DNA from: Profundibacter sp033851955
Lineage (GTDB): Bacteria; Pseudomonadota; Alphaproteobacteria; Rhodobacterales; Rhodobacteraceae
Reading direction: 5' to 3'
Assembly (NCBI GenBank): GCA_033851955.1
Contig: JAWSVK010000010.1
Span: 62,001-126,000, forward strand
DNA length: 64,000 nucleotides
Positions 54,684 through 63,752 of the stretch are shown here, piece after piece. The position numbers and the translations under genes are program-made. Within the stretch, counting starts at the first letter, position 1. Every line of letters starts with the position of its first letter. The notes below the pieces were generated by a model. That model saw nothing but the letters and a program-made list of their open reading frames with translations, was not told the origin of the DNA and did not search any database.

Positions 54684-55718
54684 ATGATATATTCTCTATC
54701 CGACCTTGGTTGGTCGCCCCATTTCATGATGCAACTCTCAATCGAGCAGTTGGAAACCTACACCCCTGCCCGCATCACCTCGGTGCATAAAAACGCCTAT
54801 AGCGCACTTTGCGAAACCGGCCAGATCCGGCTGATCGCCAAACCAGATGATGCCCAAACCGTCACCGTTGGCGATTGGGTTCTGACCGATGAGACCGGTC
54901 TGATCCATGAGCGGTTAGAACGTACCACGGCCCTGTCCCGCCGCGCGTCTGGTGAAGATGCGCGTGAACAAATGATCGCAGCCAATGTGGATGTGTTGTT
55001 CATCGTCACATCTTGCAACAGTGACTTCAATTTGGCACGGCTGGAACGTTATTTGGTCTTGGCGAGTGCGGCTGGCTGCCAACCTGTCTGTGTGCTGACC
55101 AAACCTGATCTATGCGATGACCCTGCCAAATACCTGCAAAAAGCTCAGTCGCTTGGGGCTGATCTACCCGTCTTGGTTGTTGACGCCCGCGATTCGGCGC
55201 AAGCCGCCCAGTTGACAGATTGGTGGCGGCATGGGCAAACGGCTGCCCTGTTGGGATCGTCCGGTGTGGGGAAATCCACGTTAGCGGCCACGTTGACGGG
55301 GGAAAGCATTGCCACTCAGGGTATCCGCGATGATGATGCAAAAGGCCGGCACACCACCACCGCTCGGCACCTTTATCAGGCGCAACATGGTGGTTGGTTG
55401 CTGGACACCCCCGGGATGCGGGCGCTGCGGTTGACCGACGTTGCGGGTGGGATCGAAGAAGTCTTCAACGACCTCGCCACGCTTGCAGAGCAATGCCGGT
55501 TTCGAAACTGTGCCCATGTTTCAGAGCCGGGATGCGCCATTCAGGCTGAAATAACGGCGGGCCAGATTGACCCAGATCGTCTGCGCCGTTGGCAAAAGCT
55601 GCTGCACGAAGATGTGCGCAACAGTGAAACATTGGCCCAATCGCGCACCCGCAGCAAAGCCACCACGATGTATCACAATCGGGCGCAAAGCGAGGCTAGG
55701 GGGCGCAAAAACCGCTAA
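54684..55718 (+). CDS. rsgA: Ribosome small-subunit GTPase RsgA
   Basis: Circularly permuted GTPase of 344 residues acting in 30S maturation. It has an N-terminal OB-fold region, then G4-like LTKPDL, G1 LLGSSGVGKSTLAATL, G3 DTPGMRALRL and a C-terminal zinc site CRFRNCAHVSEPGCAI. The ATG at 54684 has AGGAAG upstream. The basic C-terminal tail (HNRAQSEARGRKNR) suits rRNA binding. Separated from the upstream RNA gene by a terminator. Confidence 0.95.
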   Translation: MIYSLSDLGWSPHFMMQLSIEQLETYTPARITSVHKNAYSALCETGQIRLIAKPDDAQTVTVGDWVLTDETGLIHERLERTTALSRRASGEDAREQMIAANVDVLFIVTSCNSDFNLARLERYLVLASAAGCQPVCVLTKPDLCDDPAKYLQKAQSLGADLPVLVVDARDSAQAAQLTDWWRHGQTAALLGSSGVGKSTLAATLTGESIATQGIRDDDAKGRHTTTARHLYQAQHGGWLLDTPGMRALRLTDVAGGIEEVFNDLATLAEQCRFRNCAHVSEPGCAIQAEITAGQIDPDRLRRWQKLLHEDVRNSETLAQSRTRSKATTMYHNRAQSEARGRKNR

Positions 55719-55730
55719 GTTTCATAGGCG

Positions 55731-56609
55731 CTAATTCTCAGCAATCAAACTGGGCCAGATCGCCGCATTTTGCGGCGTGAAGGCGCCAATGTGGCCAATA
55801 TTCTTTAGCCCATAATCTTGGGGGTGCAGGGTCAATTGCCGTTTGCGCGCTTCGGGATAGTTCTGCATCCCACGCCAAGCCACTGCGGGTGGCACCAATG
55901 CGTCATCCGTCATCGCCACCACCTTCATGGCGCCCGAAAACGCCCGCCAATCGGGCACAGGTAGACCGCGCCCAACGTCTCCGAGGTAAAAACCCGGCGT
56001 GGTGCACCAACGCCGCCATTGCCAGTAAACACCCGCAGGCAAATCCGCACCAATGCGCAAAGCCTTGGCCGGTAAATACCCCAGCAGCCGCGTCGCCCAT
56101 GCCCCCGGCCCGTACCAAAACGCGGCTGCCACACCGCGATATGGCCATGGATGATCGCGCAAATGTACGGGCCCGCTCGCGACAGTGATCAAGCGCTTAA
56201 TCCGGCTTGCACCTTCTTGAAATGGCACCATCAAGCCGCCGAGAGAATGGCCAATGACCCACAGGGCCGCTTCCGGGAATCTGGCTTCGACGTAGGCTTG
56301 CGCCGCTGATTGGTCCTGAACACCCCACTCAGCCATCGTCGCCCTTGATCGTTTCAAATGCCCCTGCGCCGAGCCACCAAAGTCGCGGTAATCATAGGTG
56401 AGACAAGCATATCCTTGCTCAGCCAACCACGCTGCAAAGTGGCGATAATAACGGTGCGGCACGCCTGTGGCCCCATGCAACACGATAGCGGCCTTCGGTG
56501 GGCCAGCGGGTTGGTGCAAAGTGCCTGACAGCTGCGCGCGATCAGCGCGAAACTTAACGGTTTCGACCACCGCCGCAGGGGGCACAATCTGCAAATTATG
56601 TATCATCAT
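55731..56609 (-). CDS. Alpha/beta hydrolase under TetR-type operator control
   Basis: Serine-hydrolase-fold protein of about 292 residues: oxyanion region AAIVLHGATGVPHRYYRHFA, nucleophile elbow VIGHSLGGLMVP, and a late GHIGAFTPQN with the likely histidine. YDYRDFGGSAQGHLKRS is typical of the large unassigned group near serine aminopeptidase S33. Start uncertain among ATGs at 56621, 56609 and 56606. It is divergent from a TetR gene, with two mirror-image operators just upstream, so it is probably repressed by that regulator. Confidence 0.8.
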   Translation of the reverse strand: MMIHNLQIVPPAAVVETVKFRADRAQLSGTLHQPAGPPKAAIVLHGATGVPHRYYRHFAAWLAEQGYACLTYDYRDFGGSAQGHLKRSRATMAEWGVQDQSAAQAYVEARFPEAALWVIGHSLGGLMVPFQEGASRIKRLITVASGPVHLRDHPWPYRGVAAAFWYGPGAWATRLLGYLPAKALRIGADLPAGVYWQWRRWCTTPGFYLGDVGRGLPVPDWRAFSGAMKVVAMTDDALVPPAVAWRGMQNYPEARKRQLTLHPQDYGLKNIGHIGAFTPQNAAIWPSLIAEN

Positions 56610-56624
56610 GCTGCCTTTCATCAA

Positions 56625-56666
56625 TAGACTGATTGGTCTAATAACACGACTAGACCAATCAGTCTA
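56625..56666. promoter_or_regulatory. Mirror-symmetric pair of TetR-type operators
   Basis: TAGACTGATTGGTCTA (56625-56640) and its exact reverse complement TAGACCAATCAGTCTA (56651-56666) are separated by 10 bp. Each half is itself a TAGAC-N6-GTCTA palindrome. They lie between the divergent hydrolase and tetR genes. The box resembles, from memory, those of LmrA/YxaF- and NemR-type repressors. Confidence 0.85.
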
Positions 56667-56686
56667 GCCCCGATATAATCGGCCCT

Positions 56687-57244
56687 ATGAAAACCCAATC
56701 CACCTCAACCCGCGATCGCCTGATCTCAAATGCCGCCCGTCTATTTCGCCGGACGGGCTATCATGGCACTGGCCTTGCTCAAGTGTTGGCCGATAGCAAA
56801 TCCCCAAAAGGCTCGCTGTATCATCACTTTCCCGATGGCAAATCCGATTTGGCAATGGCAGCAGCCAGCTGGGTGTCCGCAGGCATGATCCGCATTATTG
56901 ATGTCTCGTTTAAAGACGCCGATACATTTGCCGACGGCGCCACGACATTTTGTTATAAGCTGGCAAAGCTGTTTGAATCTGGCGACGATTGGCAAGCCTG
57001 CCCGATTTCCGCAATGCTGTTTGACGGACCGGGCAACGATAAGTTTCGCGACCATGCCGACCAGCTTTTAACCAGTTGGAGCGCCCAAACGGCAGAACAC
57101 GGTCGCCGATTGGGGATGGATAGAGCCGAGGCGGATGCGACTTCTGAGTTGCTATTGATGACCATTCAGGGTGCATGGACCCTCGCGCGGGCTCGTAAAT
57201 CCGCGGATGTGATCCGACGCATTCCCGTTCACTTATTTGGCTGA
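56687..57244 (+). CDS. TetR-family regulator, LmrA/YxaF-like
   Basis: Repressor of 185 residues. The HTH is in the first 50 residues (RDRLISNAARLFRRTGYHGTG, VLADSKSPKGSLYHHFPDGK); the KGSLYHHFPDGKSDLA wording is typical of the LmrA/YxaF branch. The C-terminal part (DWQACPISAMLFDGPGNDKF) would bind a small ligand. It likely represses itself and the divergent hydrolase through the operator pair at 56625-56666. An MBL-fold gene follows after 18 bp. Confidence 0.88.
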   Translation: MKTQSTSTRDRLISNAARLFRRTGYHGTGLAQVLADSKSPKGSLYHHFPDGKSDLAMAAASWVSAGMIRIIDVSFKDADTFADGATTFCYKLAKLFESGDDWQACPISAMLFDGPGNDKFRDHADQLLTSWSAQTAEHGRRLGMDRAEADATSELLLMTIQGAWTLARARKSADVIRRIPVHLFG

Positions 57245-57262
57245 TTGGCCGAGGATACGCCT

Positions 57263-58168
57263 GTGAAATTCGTACCATTCATCATCGCCCTGACATTTCC
57301 TGCCAATGCAGACTCGCTGAATGTGATCCAAGTCGAGGAAAACATATTCGCTATCGTCGGCCCCTTGGGCCAGCGCAGTCCTGACAATTTGGGCAACAAC
57401 GCCACATTCGGGCTGGTCGTGACAGAGGTGGGCGCGGTTTTGATGGATGCCGGTGGCAGTTACAAAGGGGCTCAAGCCCTACACGCCGTGATCAAGGACA
57501 TCACCGATCAACCTGTGAAATACGTGGTGAATACCGGCGGCCAAGATCATCGCTGGATCGGCAACAGCTATTGGCAACAACAAGGCGCAAAGGTGATCGC
57601 TGCGGAGGCCGCCGTTGCCGATCACATTGATCGCCAGTCAATGCAACTGTCAGGTCTGGCCGCGCTGATCGGAACTGATGCACTGACCAAAACCGAGCCT
57701 GCCTACGCCGACATCACATTCGCCAGTGACTATACGCTGACCATGGGTGAAGTCACGCTGCAGCTGCATCACAACGGCCCCGCGCATACGCCGGGCGACA
57801 GCTCAGTTTGGTTGGCGGACCGCTCGGTCCTGTTTGCCGGCGACATTGTCTACATGGAGCGTATTCTCGGCATTGGCGGCCAGTCCGACGTGACGCAGTG
57901 GCTGGCAAGCTTTGAAAGTTTGGTAGCCCTTGCGCCAACCCACATCGTACCCGGTCACGGTGCCCCCACGGATCTGGCGGGGGCAACACGTGATACCTAT
58001 GATTACCTGGTCAATATCCGCACCAAAATGGCCGACCACATCGAAAAAGGTGGTGATATCATTGGGTCCGTCAAGGTGGACCAAAGCGCCTTTACCTATT
58101 TGAAAAATTTTGAACAACTGGCGGGGCGCAACGCCCAACAAGTATTCACCCAAATGGAGTGGGAATAG
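57263..58168 (+). CDS. Exported MBL-fold protein lacking the canonical HxH ligands
   Basis: Metallo-beta-lactamase-fold protein of 301 residues with a probable signal peptide (MKFVPFIIALTFPANADS). The usual T-H-x-H-x-D-H zinc signature has become T91-G-G-Q-D95-H96 (VVNTGGQDHRWIGNSYW): two His are missing and one position is deleted. Later ligand segments remain (HHNGPAHTPGDSS, VLFAGDIVYMER, HIVPGHGAP). It may bind one metal only or none. GTG at 57263 with GAGG upstream is preferred to TTG 57245. Probably co-transcribed with the tetR gene. Confidence 0.78.
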   Translation: MKFVPFIIALTFPANADSLNVIQVEENIFAIVGPLGQRSPDNLGNNATFGLVVTEVGAVLMDAGGSYKGAQALHAVIKDITDQPVKYVVNTGGQDHRWIGNSYWQQQGAKVIAAEAAVADHIDRQSMQLSGLAALIGTDALTKTEPAYADITFASDYTLTMGEVTLQLHHNGPAHTPGDSSVWLADRSVLFAGDIVYMERILGIGGQSDVTQWLASFESLVALAPTHIVPGHGAPTDLAGATRDTYDYLVNIRTKMADHIEKGGDIIGSVKVDQSAFTYLKNFEQLAGRNAQQVFTQMEWE

Positions 58169-58269
58169 CGCCGCCCCAAACGCATTTTGGCACGATTGCA
58201 AATTTCCCCACTTGTCGCCGGAATATTTCCATAGTTAAGTAACCTAACCCCAAAAAGGATACGACCGCC

Positions 58270-59133
58270 ATGCGATATGCCGCCCCCACCTCCATTTCCG
58301 AAGCAACCCGATTGCTGGCCGCCGAACCTGGCCAGTCCCAGATATTGGCTGGGGGCAGCGATATCCTTGTCCAGCTTAAGGCCGGATTGGCCGAGCCAGA
58401 TCTGCTGGTTGATATCAAACGCATCGACGGCATTTACGATATCACGTCAGAAGACGGTGGTTACCGGATTGGCGCCGCCGTTTCAGGTGCAGCACTTGGT
58501 GAACATGCAGGCGTCAAAGCCCTGTGGCCCGGTGTGGTCGAGGCGCTCGAATTGATCGGCTCGACCCAAGTACAGGGCCGCGCAACAATGGCTGGCAACC
58601 TGTGCAACGCCTCGCCCGCCGCCGACTCTGTGCCCGCAATGATCGCCGCCCAAGCGATTGCCCGCATCAATGGGCCAGATGGTGAACGCGATTGCCCCGT
58701 GCAGGACATTCCCGTCGCGCCGGGCCGCAATTCATTGGCCAAAGGTGAATTTGTGACGTCGATCTTGTTGCCCGCGCGCCCTGCAAACGCTTCAGACGCC
58801 TATTTGAGGTTTATACCGCGTACCGAAATGGACATTGCCGTTGTTTCAGCAGGTGTCTCGCTGGCATTGGATGACAACGGCATCTGCAACGAGGCCCACG
58901 TGGCAATCGGCGCTGTAGCCGCCACCGTTTTGGTGGTGGAGGAAGCCGCCAAATGCCTGATCGGCACCAAACTGGACGACGCGGCCATTGATGCGATGGG
59001 CGCGGCCTGCAGCGCCGCCGCAACCCCCATCAGCGACAAACGCGGCACAGTTGAGTTTCGCAAAGACGTGGTGGCAGTGCTGGCCAAACGCGTCGCTAAA
59101 ATCGCCCACACCCGTGCAGGAGCCCCATCATGA
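58270..59133 (+). CDS. Molybdenum hydroxylase, FAD-binding (medium) subunit
   Basis: FAD subunit of a xanthine-dehydrogenase/CO-dehydrogenase-family enzyme, 287 residues as in CoxM. FAD motifs are ILAGGSDILVQLKAGL near residue 27 and ATMAGNLCNASPAADSVPAM; the C-terminal CO_deh_flav_C domain follows. It passes electrons between the [2Fe-2S] subunit and an external acceptor. It lacks the 4Fe-4S insertion of 4-hydroxybenzoyl-CoA reductase beta subunits. It overlaps the next gene by 4 bp (ATGA). Confidence 0.9.
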   Translation: MRYAAPTSISEATRLLAAEPGQSQILAGGSDILVQLKAGLAEPDLLVDIKRIDGIYDITSEDGGYRIGAAVSGAALGEHAGVKALWPGVVEALELIGSTQVQGRATMAGNLCNASPAADSVPAMIAAQAIARINGPDGERDCPVQDIPVAPGRNSLAKGEFVTSILLPARPANASDAYLRFIPRTEMDIAVVSAGVSLALDDNGICNEAHVAIGAVAATVLVVEEAAKCLIGTKLDDAAIDAMGAACSAAATPISDKRGTVEFRKDVVAVLAKRVAKIAHTRAGAPS

Positions 59134-59606
59134 GCAATATTCACGTCACCACCACATTGAATGGCGATCAGGTCGAATACCTGTGCGAGCCACAAGAAAC
59201 TTTGCTGGATGTCATGCGCGACCGATTGGATATGACCGGCGCAAAAGAAGGCTGCGGCAGCGGCGATTGCGGGGCTTGCAGCGTCACGATGAATGGGCGG
59301 CTGGTTTGTTCCTGCTTGGTGTTGGCCGCTGAGGCGGAAGGCCAAGAAGTTGAAACCATTGAAGGCATGGCCGACGGAGAGACGCTACACCCGCTGCAAC
59401 AGAAATTCCTTGATCACGCCGCGTTGCAATGTGGCATTTGCACCCCTGGTTTTTTGGTAGCCGCCAAAGCATTGTTGGCGAAAAACCCCGACCCAACTGA
59501 AACGGAAGTCCGGTATTGGTTGGCTGGAAACCTGTGCCGCTGCACGGGCTATGACAAAATCATAAATGCAGTCATGGACGCTGCAGCTGAAATGCGAGGA
59601 GCATAA
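59130..59606 (+). CDS. Molybdenum hydroxylase, [2Fe-2S] small subunit
   Basis: Iron-sulfur subunit of 158 residues with two [2Fe-2S] clusters. The plant-ferredoxin-type site is GCGSGDCGACSV followed by LVCSC, and the helical-domain cluster is QCGICTPGF with NLCRCTGYDKI. It relays electrons from the molybdenum centre to FAD. Overlaps the FAD subunit gene by 4 bp; the large subunit gene follows immediately. Confidence 0.94.
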   Translation: MSNIHVTTTLNGDQVEYLCEPQETLLDVMRDRLDMTGAKEGCGSGDCGACSVTMNGRLVCSCLVLAAEAEGQEVETIEGMADGETLHPLQQKFLDHAALQCGICTPGFLVAAKALLAKNPDPTETEVRYWLAGNLCRCTGYDKIINAVMDAAAEMRGA

Positions 59607-59607
59607 G

Positions 59608-61839
59608 ATGGCTTTGGACAACAAACGCGATTTCAAAATTGTCGGCACACGGGTGCCACGCCCTGATGGCGTCGACAAGGTCACAGGCCGCGCCCAGTTT
59701 GGCGCAGACAAAACCGCACCGGGCATGCTGATCGGCCAAATCTTACGCAGCCCGCACGCGCACGCACGGATCATTTCAATTGACACCTCGGCTGCCGAAG
59801 CCTTGAACGGCGTCAAAGCCGTCATAACTTCTGCCGATTTCGACAAGGCCAGCAGCGCCGGCAACCAAGATGCGTTGGACAATTGTATGGCGCGTGGCAA
59901 AGCGCTTTATGATGGTCACGCGGTGGCTGCTGTGGCCGCGATCAGCGCAACGGTCGCCAAACAGGCACTGAAGTTGATCAAGGTCGACTATGAGGTCCTG
60001 CCCCACGTCACCGAAGTTGAGGACGCCATCAAAACGGACGCGCCTATTGTGCAAGAGGGCCGCCAAGCCGCAGACACACCTGCGGGTCTATCACAAAACA
60101 TCACCCACCAAATGAGCTTTGGCCACGGCGATCTGGACGCAGGTTTTGCCAAGGCCGATCTGGTTATTGAACGCAGCTTCAAAACCGCCGCCACCCATCA
60201 GGGTTATATCGAGCCCCACGCCTGTCTGGCCACCATGGGCCCTGACGGAAAAGCCGACCTTTGGTGCTGCACCCAAGGCCAGTATTTCGTGCGCGAACTT
60301 TGCGCTGATTTCCTAGGCATGGAGACCAGTCAACTGCGGGTCACGGCCTCGGAAATTGGCGGCGGGTTTGGTGGTAAAACCACGGTGTTCATTGAACCCG
60401 TCGCGCTGGCCTTGTCGCGCAAAGCGGGCAAGCCCGTTAAAATCACCATGACCCGTGACGAAGTGTTTAAGGCCACCGGCCCAACCATTTCGTCCTATTC
60501 CGACGTCAAAATCGGCATGACCAAAGACGGGCGCATTACGGCTGCCCACGCGTTGCTGCGTTATCAGGGCGGCGCGTTCCCCTGTGGCACCATCGAATTC
60601 GGATTGATGAGCGCCTTTGCCGCTTATGATCTGGATGCGGTTCAGGCCGAAGGTTTCAACGTTATGACCAACCGTCCACGTCAGGCTGCCTACCGCGCAC
60701 CCGGCGCACCGGTTGCTATCTATCCGGTGGAAAGCGTTGTGGATGAGCTGTGCCAACAGCTGGACCTCGACCCACTAGACGTGCGTCTGAAAAACGCCGC
60801 ACGCAAAGGCACAAAATCATCCTACGGCCCCACCTTTGATGAGATCGGTCTGGTCGCCACATTGGAGGCTGCCAAAGCCCATCCACATTACACAGCCCCA
60901 CTTGGCCCAAATCAGGGCCGCGGCCTGTCTTGCGGGTTCTGGTTCAACTTCGGCGGCAACACTTGCGTGTCGCTGAACCTGAACGCCGACGGCACCGTGG
61001 GCATCATTGAGGGCAACCCCGATATCGGCGGCTCTCGCGCCTCGATCAGCCAAATGGCGGCTGAAGAATTGGGCATTCCCTATGAGCACGTGCGCACGAT
61101 CATCGCCGACACCAGCTCGCTTGGGTACAACGACATCACCGATGGCAGCCGCGTGACCTTTGCTGTCGGTCTGGCCACCATCAAAGCCGCCCGCGACGCC
61201 ATCCAAAAGATGTGCGCCCGTGTTGCCAAACTGTGGGACATTGATGAAGACGCGGTTATCTGGGAAGACGGGTTCGCAAAACCTGCAGGTCCAAATGCCG
61301 GCGCGTTCGAACCCATGTCGATCGCCGAAATCGCCGCCATTGCCAACAGCACAGGCGGGCCAATCGCTGGCCACCACGAGGTTAACGCCAATGGCGCTGG
61401 CGTCAGCTTTGGTGTGCATCTGGTCGATCTGGAAATCGACCCTGAAACCGGTTTCACAACCATCCTGCGTTACACCGTATTTCAGGATGCAGGTAAGGCT
61501 GTGAACCCCGATTATGTTGAGGGACAAATGCAAGGCGGCGCCGTCCAGGGCATCGGCTGGGCGCTGAATGAGGAATACATCTACGGCGACGACGGGCTGC
61601 TGCAAAATCCAGGATTTCTGGATTACCGCATTCCGGTTGCCTCAGATTTGCCGCCCATCGAGGCCGTGATTTTGGAAATCCCGAACCCCGGCCACCCTTA
61701 CGGTGTGCGCGGTGTTGGCGAAACGCCAATCGTGCCGCCCTTGGCCGCACTCTCGAATGGGGTGTCGCGGGCCATTGGCAAACGGATGTTCGAATTGCCA
61801 ATGTCACCGCCCAAAATCCTAAAGACCATAAAGGGGTAG
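59608..61839 (+). CDS. Molybdenum hydroxylase, molybdopterin-binding large subunit
   Basis: Catalytic subunit of 743 residues in the xanthine-dehydrogenase/aldehyde-oxidase family. Segments: VGTRVPRPDGVDKVTGRAQF, EIGGGFGGKTTVF, YRAPGAPVAIYPVESVVDEL, the cofactor-binding GNPDIGGSRASISQMAAEEL and the GVRGVGETPIVPP motif that carries the active-site glutamate (Glu in VGE). It lacks the VAYRCSFR loop of true CO dehydrogenase, so another hydroxylation substrate is expected, perhaps an aromatic or N-heterocycle given the neighbouring meta-cleavage genes. GAGGAG precedes the ATG at 59608. Substrate not assignable. Confidence 0.9.
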   Translation: MALDNKRDFKIVGTRVPRPDGVDKVTGRAQFGADKTAPGMLIGQILRSPHAHARIISIDTSAAEALNGVKAVITSADFDKASSAGNQDALDNCMARGKALYDGHAVAAVAAISATVAKQALKLIKVDYEVLPHVTEVEDAIKTDAPIVQEGRQAADTPAGLSQNITHQMSFGHGDLDAGFAKADLVIERSFKTAATHQGYIEPHACLATMGPDGKADLWCCTQGQYFVRELCADFLGMETSQLRVTASEIGGGFGGKTTVFIEPVALALSRKAGKPVKITMTRDEVFKATGPTISSYSDVKIGMTKDGRITAAHALLRYQGGAFPCGTIEFGLMSAFAAYDLDAVQAEGFNVMTNRPRQAAYRAPGAPVAIYPVESVVDELCQQLDLDPLDVRLKNAARKGTKSSYGPTFDEIGLVATLEAAKAHPHYTAPLGPNQGRGLSCGFWFNFGGNTCVSLNLNADGTVGIIEGNPDIGGSRASISQMAAEELGIPYEHVRTIIADTSSLGYNDITDGSRVTFAVGLATIKAARDAIQKMCARVAKLWDIDEDAVIWEDGFAKPAGPNAGAFEPMSIAEIAAIANSTGGPIAGHHEVNANGAGVSFGVHLVDLEIDPETGFTTILRYTVFQDAGKAVNPDYVEGQMQGGAVQGIGWALNEEYIYGDDGLLQNPGFLDYRIPVASDLPPIEAVILEIPNPGHPYGVRGVGETPIVPPLAALSNGVSRAIGKRMFELPMSPPKILKTIKG

Positions 61840-61843
61840 ATAA

Positions 61844-62089
61844 ATGGTCCAAGTCGTCGTTTGGGGCTCGCTACGTGCCGCCACAAACGGCGCGGCCACG
61901 GTCGAAATAGAGGCCTCAAATTTCAAAGAGGTGCTGGCTCAATTGGAGCACAGATACCCCGGTCTGAAACCCCAATTCGAGCGTGGGGTGTCATTGGCCA
62001 TAGATGGCACGATCTATCGGGACGCGTGGTTTACGCCGATCAAGCCCGACAGCGAGGTCGTGTTGATGCCGCTGATGGTGGGGGGCTGA
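61844..62089 (+). CDS. MoaD/ThiS-like sulfur-carrier protein
   Basis: Ubiquitin-fold protein of 81 residues ending in the diagnostic Gly-Gly (PLMVGG), where the thiocarboxylate would form. It begins 4 bp after the molybdenum hydroxylase large subunit and reads VVVWGSLRAATNG at the N-terminus. MoaD supplies sulfur for molybdopterin; a copy within a hydroxylase operon suggests dedicated cofactor maturation or a carrier for another sulfur step. No MoaE is beside it. Confidence 0.82.
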   Translation: MVQVVVWGSLRAATNGAATVEIEASNFKEVLAQLEHRYPGLKPQFERGVSLAIDGTIYRDAWFTPIKPDSEVVLMPLMVGG

Positions 62090-62094
62090 TTGGC

Positions 62095-62889
62095 CTAGTT
62101 GAACTTGATCGATACTGTCCCGAAGGCACCGTAGTCAGCGCTGATCACACTGCCAGCGGGGCACTCGATGGGCCTAATGAACGATCCCGACAAAACCACT
62201 TGCCCCTTTGATAAACCTTGCCCCAATTCAGCCAACCGTTGCACCAACCAAACGATACCCGTCGCCGGATCGTTCAACACGCCAGCGCCAAGACCAGTTT
62301 CCTCAACCACGCCGCCCAGTGAAACAATCGCCCCCATCCAGCGCATGTCACTTTCTGGTGGGGTTTTTTGGTCACCCAACACCAGACCAGCATTCGCGGC
62401 ATTGTCAGATATGGTATCCTGCACCAGTCGCCGCACGCCTGTTTCGGGGTTTTCGCGCAAAATTCGCGTGTCCAAAATCTCGAGCGCTGGGCAGACATAA
62501 TCGGTCGCGTCAATCACATCTTGGCGCGTCACATCAGCCCCTTGCAGCGGTGTTTTCATCACAAATGCAATCTCCGCCTCGACCCGTGGCTCAATAAACC
62601 GTCCCGCTGGAACCACACCGCCATTTTCAAACACCATGTCGTCAAACAACACACCGCTGTCAGGTGTCTCAATCTGCAACGCCTGCTGCATCGCCCGTGA
62701 CGTCAGGCCGATTTTCCAACCGATCTGCTGTGCCGTCGATGCCTTCAAAGCCACCAAAGCATCCTGAACGGCGTAGGCATCTGCCAGCGTCATCTCTGGA
62801 TGAGCCTCGCTCAAAATCGCGATCTGTTGCCGGTTTTGTTCGGCTTTAAACAGCGCCTCGGCCGCCGCCTGAATTTGTTCCGGCGTCAT
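62095..62889 (-). CDS. hpaH: 2-oxo-hept-4-ene-1,7-dioate hydratase-type enzyme
   Basis: Hydratase of 264 residues in the MhpD/HpaH family that adds water to 2-hydroxypentadienoate-type intermediates. Motifs: ADAYAVQDALVALK, GWKIGLTSRAMQQAL, EPRVEAEIAFVMKTPL and LEILDTRI. Its start overlaps the FAH-family stop (ATGA) and the dioxygenase 3' end lies further upstream, so the three act in one meta-cleavage pathway, most simply homoprotocatechuate degradation. MhpD-type specificity is the alternative. Confidence 0.85.
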   Translation of the reverse strand: MTPEQIQAAAEALFKAEQNRQQIAILSEAHPEMTLADAYAVQDALVALKASTAQQIGWKIGLTSRAMQQALQIETPDSGVLFDDMVFENGGVVPAGRFIEPRVEAEIAFVMKTPLQGADVTRQDVIDATDYVCPALEILDTRILRENPETGVRRLVQDTISDNAANAGLVLGDQKTPPESDMRWMGAIVSLGGVVEETGLGAGVLNDPATGIVWLVQRLAELGQGLSKGQVVLSGSFIRPIECPAGSVISADYGAFGTVSIKFN

Positions 62890-63752
62890 TCAATCACCTC
62901 GTCTTGGACAGTGTTACTCAGCGTGCCAATACCCTCGGCGCTGACCTCAACCACATCTCCAGGTTTCAACCAAACCGGCGGATCCAGCCGTGCGCCCGCG
63001 CCCGTAGGTGTGCCCGTGACAATCACATCTCCCGGCGCCAAAGTGGTGAATGTCGAGATATACTCGACGATTTTGCGAAACGAAAACATCATCCGTGAAG
63101 TGCGATCAGATTGGCGCACTTCACCGTTCACGCGGGTCTCCAACTTAACGTCCGCAAGCTGGCTTTCATCCGTATAACGCACCAACCATGGGCCAATTGA
63201 GCCCGTTTTATCAAAGTTTTTGCCCTGCGTTACGTTGAATTTTGCATGACGCACCCAATCTCGGATTGTACCTTCATTGCAAAGACTTAGCGCCGCGATA
63301 TGGTCCAACGCATCATCCTGCGAAATGCGTCGCCCGCCCTTGCCAATCACGATCACAATCTCGCCTTCATAATCCAGTTGCTGGCTTTCAGGAGGACGGA
63401 TCAACGGGGTATCATGCCCCGTAAATGAGCGCGGAAAGCGCACGAAAAGCGACGGGTTGGGCGGGGCCTCTTGGCCGTCTTTGTATTCAGCATTGCGGTC
63501 CGGAAAATTCACCCCGACGCAAAACAATTTTTCCGGCGACGGGATCGGAATATCCCACTGAAAACTGCCATCCACATGGGTTACTTCGCGCCCCACAGCG
63601 GCCTGATCGATACTGTCCCATGCACCGGCCTCGATCACCTCGCGCAGGGTTGGGTATTGTGTAAATTCGGGCGAAAGCGCGATCACGCCGCCCTCGGCCA
63701 CGGCCCCCCAAAGGGCCTGTCCGTCTACGCTAAACTGTGCCAACCGTACCAT
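62886..63752 (-). CDS. Fumarylacetoacetate hydrolase (FAH) family protein
   Basis: FAH-fold enzyme of 288 residues. The metal-binding core is LDYEGEIVIVIGKGGRRIS, with NPSLFVRFPRSFTGHD, GKNFDKTGSIGPWLV and DVIVTGTPTGAGARLDPP. Family members cleave C-C bonds or decarboxylate/isomerise acylpyruvates; in this operon a decarboxylase/isomerase of HpaG type is most likely, though HpaG of enteric bacteria is a longer fused protein. It overlaps the upstream dioxygenase stop by one base (TAATG) and hpaH by four. Confidence 0.88.
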   Translation of the reverse strand: MVRLAQFSVDGQALWGAVAEGGVIALSPEFTQYPTLREVIEAGAWDSIDQAAVGREVTHVDGSFQWDIPIPSPEKLFCVGVNFPDRNAEYKDGQEAPPNPSLFVRFPRSFTGHDTPLIRPPESQQLDYEGEIVIVIGKGGRRISQDDALDHIAALSLCNEGTIRDWVRHAKFNVTQGKNFDKTGSIGPWLVRYTDESQLADVKLETRVNGEVRQSDRTSRMMFSFRKIVEYISTFTTLAPGDVIVTGTPTGAGARLDPPVWLKPGDVVEVSAEGIGTLSNTVQDEVIE

